Origin: Labrys wisconsinensis
GTDB lineage: Bacteria > Pseudomonadota > Alphaproteobacteria > Rhizobiales > Labraceae
Assembly: GCF_030814995.1 (NCBI RefSeq)
Contig: NZ_JAUSVX010000012.1
Coordinates: 1-64,000, forward strand
Length of the DNA: 64,000 nucleotides
Direction of reading: 5' to 3'
The notes under the pieces were generated by a model that was not told the origin of the DNA, did not search any database, and saw only the letters and a list, made by a program, of their open reading frames with translations. Each line of letters begins with the position of its first letter. Positions within the stretch are counted from its first letter, which is position 1. A program made the translations under genes and the position numbers. Positions 62,456 through 64,000 of this stretch are shown piece after piece.

Positions 62456-63988
62456 ATGTCGAAATTCTCACGCCGCCAGACGCTCGGCCTCGGCCTCGGC
62501 GCCGGCTTCACCGTCACCATGCTGGCAGGCGGGCAGGATGCGGCCGAGGCCGCGCCCGTCGACGTCGCGTTCTCGCTGCTCCTGGTCAACGACATCTACA
62601 AGATGGGCGACAGCAAGGGGCGCGGCGGCTTTCCCAAGCTCGCCGCCGTGGTGAAGGCCGAGCGGGCTCGCGGCGTGCCGATGCTGTTCTGCCACGCCGG
62701 CGACTGCTTCTCCCCGTCGCTGATGTCGGGCTTCGACCAGGGCGACCACATCGTCCGCCTCACCAACATGATCAGGCCCGATGTCTTCGTGCCCGGCAAC
62801 CACGAGTTCGACTTCGGCAAGGACGTGTTCCTCAAGCATATGGGCCATGCCGAGTTCCCCTTCTTCGCCGCCAACATGCGCCAGGCCGACGGCGCGCCGG
62901 TCGCCGGCATGAAGCCGAGCATGATCGTCCAGCTCGGCCCGGTGAAGCTCGGCGTCGTCGGCCTGGCGCTGGCGACGACACCGGAGATGTCGCAGCCCGG
63001 CGACATCGTCTTCCTGCCCGAGCTGGAAACGCTGAAGAGCGAGGCGGCGGCGCTGCGCCAGGCTGGCGCCGACATGCTGGTCTGCGTCGCCCATACCGAC
63101 CGGGCCATGGACAATGCGATCGTGCGCTCGCGCCTGGTCGACGTGCTGCTCTCGGGCCACGACCACGATCTCGCCATCGGCTATGACGGCCGCACGGTGA
63201 TGGTGGAATCGAACGAGGAGGGCAATTTCGTCACGGCGATCGATTTTTCCGTCAGCTTCACCGGCGAGGGCCGGGACCGCAAGGTGGCCTGGCTGCCGAG
63301 CTTCCGCGTGCACGACAGCATGACCGTCGATCCCGACCCGGAGGTGCAGACGGTCGTCGACGGCCTGGAGGCCGAGCTCTCCAAGGAGCTCGACGTCGAG
63401 ATCGGCGCCACCGCCGTCGAGCTCGACAGCCGCACCGCCAGCGTGCGCTCGCAGGAGACGGCGATGGGCAACCTCGTCGCCGATGCGCTGCGCGCCGCCA
63501 CCAAGGCCGATTGCGCCATCACCAATGGCGGCGGCATCCGCGCCAACAAGCTCTATCCGGCCGGCGCGAAGCTGACCCGGCGCGACATCCTCACCGAGCT
63601 GCCCTTCGGCAACACCAGCGTGATGGTCGAGCTCAAGGGCGCCGACATCCGGGCGGCGCTGGAGAACGGCGTCTCGCAGCTGGAGGCCCATGGCGGGCGC
63701 TTCCCGCAGGTCTCGGGCATGACGGTCACGGTCGACGCCCAGGCGGCGCCGGGCGCGCGCATCCAGGCGGTGACCATCGATGGCGCGCCGCTCGATCCCG
63801 ACCGGATCTACAGCCTCGCCTCCAACAACTTCATGCTCGCCGGCGGCGACGGCTACACCGCGCTCGGCCGCGGCAAGGTGCTGATCGGCGCGACCGACGG
63901 CCGGCTGATGGCGGGCGAGGTGATGAACTTCGTGCGGGCGGAGGGAACGGTGCGCACCGGCGTCGAAGGCCGGATCGTGCTGCGCTGA
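62456..63988 (+). CDS. Tat-exported metallophosphatase/5'-nucleotidase
   Basis: The 510-residue product starts with a twin-arginine signal (SRRQTLGLGLGAGF, about 5-18) and an Ala-rich cleavage region. The N-terminal metallophosphatase domain has LLLVNDIYKMG, AGDCFSPS, GNHEFDFG, VCVAHTD and LSGHDHD (about 38-235). The C-terminal nucleotidase domain has MGNLVADALR, NGGGIRANK and LASNNFMLAGGDGY. It would release nucleosides or phosphate from nucleotides in the periplasm. The first metal motif reads NDIY where bacterial enzymes often have NDxH. The tyrosine variant is known in some relatives, so this may not be a defect. The coding region ends just before the window edge. Confidence 0.92.
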   Translation: MSKFSRRQTLGLGLGAGFTVTMLAGGQDAAEAAPVDVAFSLLLVNDIYKMGDSKGRGGFPKLAAVVKAERARGVPMLFCHAGDCFSPSLMSGFDQGDHIVRLTNMIRPDVFVPGNHEFDFGKDVFLKHMGHAEFPFFAANMRQADGAPVAGMKPSMIVQLGPVKLGVVGLALATTPEMSQPGDIVFLPELETLKSEAAALRQAGADMLVCVAHTDRAMDNAIVRSRLVDVLLSGHDHDLAIGYDGRTVMVESNEEGNFVTAIDFSVSFTGEGRDRKVAWLPSFRVHDSMTVDPDPEVQTVVDGLEAELSKELDVEIGATAVELDSRTASVRSQETAMGNLVADALRAATKADCAITNGGGIRANKLYPAGAKLTRRDILTELPFGNTSVMVELKGADIRAALENGVSQLEAHGGRFPQVSGMTVTVDAQAAPGARIQAVTIDGAPLDPDRIYSLASNNFMLAGGDGYTALGRGKVLIGATDGRLMAGEVMNFVRAEGTVRTGVEGRIVLR

Positions 63989-64000
63989 GCCGCCTGCCGC

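Overview
The window is high-GC DNA with a typical alphaproteobacterial gene set. GcrA, a PodJ-like polarity protein, MmcB, a paired TIGR02186/TSUP module and the miaB-phoH-ybeY-corC-lnt-XRE-metK-trmB gene order all point to the order Hyphomicrobiales (Rhizobiales). I cannot name the genus from the sequence alone. About 55 protein genes and one tRNA-Thr gene can be supported.

Positions 1-5400 are visibly richer in A+T than the rest. They begin with the tail of what looks like an IS630-type transposase, followed by small unrecognised genes. Positions 1091-11839 form a minus-strand capsule or K-antigen cluster. In transcription order it holds kpsS, a two-domain kpsC, an AGE-family sugar epimerase, a second single-domain KpsC-like transferase, kpsM, kpsT, kpsE and an SGNH hydrolase. 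A UDP-glucuronate 4-epimerase-like gene lies just upstream. Together these would make the Kdo-lipid primer, supply sugars, export the polymer and perhaps trim its acyl groups. The N-terminal half of the long KpsC has lost several sequence signatures that its C-terminal half and the stand-alone paralogue keep. KpsT is also atypical.

Positions 13546-24145 hold a MATE exporter, tRNA-Thr(CGT) and the ligase/exonuclease/helicase/PdeM DNA-damage module. That module is split into two divergent arms with a TPR-methyltransferase gene in between. A TIGR02186/TSUP pair follows. Positions 24256-32413 contain the giant PodJ-like gene with tandem repeats, a MerR regulator, a SCO-family protein without its copper cysteines, a solute-binding protein and gcrA. 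Both the podJ-like gene and gcrA have clusters of GANTC (CcrM methylation) sites just upstream, consistent with a GcrA/CcrM cell-cycle circuit.

Positions 32516-37123 hold an HCCA-isomerase-like gene, an ECF sigma factor overlapping a von Willebrand A membrane protein, and an HSL-type esterase. Positions 37264-45859 are the housekeeping block for tRNA modification, rRNA maturation, lipoprotein acylation, SAM synthesis and tRNA methylation. Positions 45872-64000 hold a CoxG-like protein, mmcB, rpoN away from its usual neighbours, upp, a fatty-acid desaturase, an M29 aminopeptidase, an ECF42-type sigma factor with its DGPF partner, a GST, dapD-dapE, an EmrB-like exporter, a GguC/AraD1-like FAH protein, cyclopropane synthase, a second SGNH hydrolase and a Tat-exported 5'-nucleotidase.

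No CRISPR array, prophage or complete insertion sequence is visible. The most unusual content is the altered capsule machinery, the SCO protein and the rearranged ligase module.
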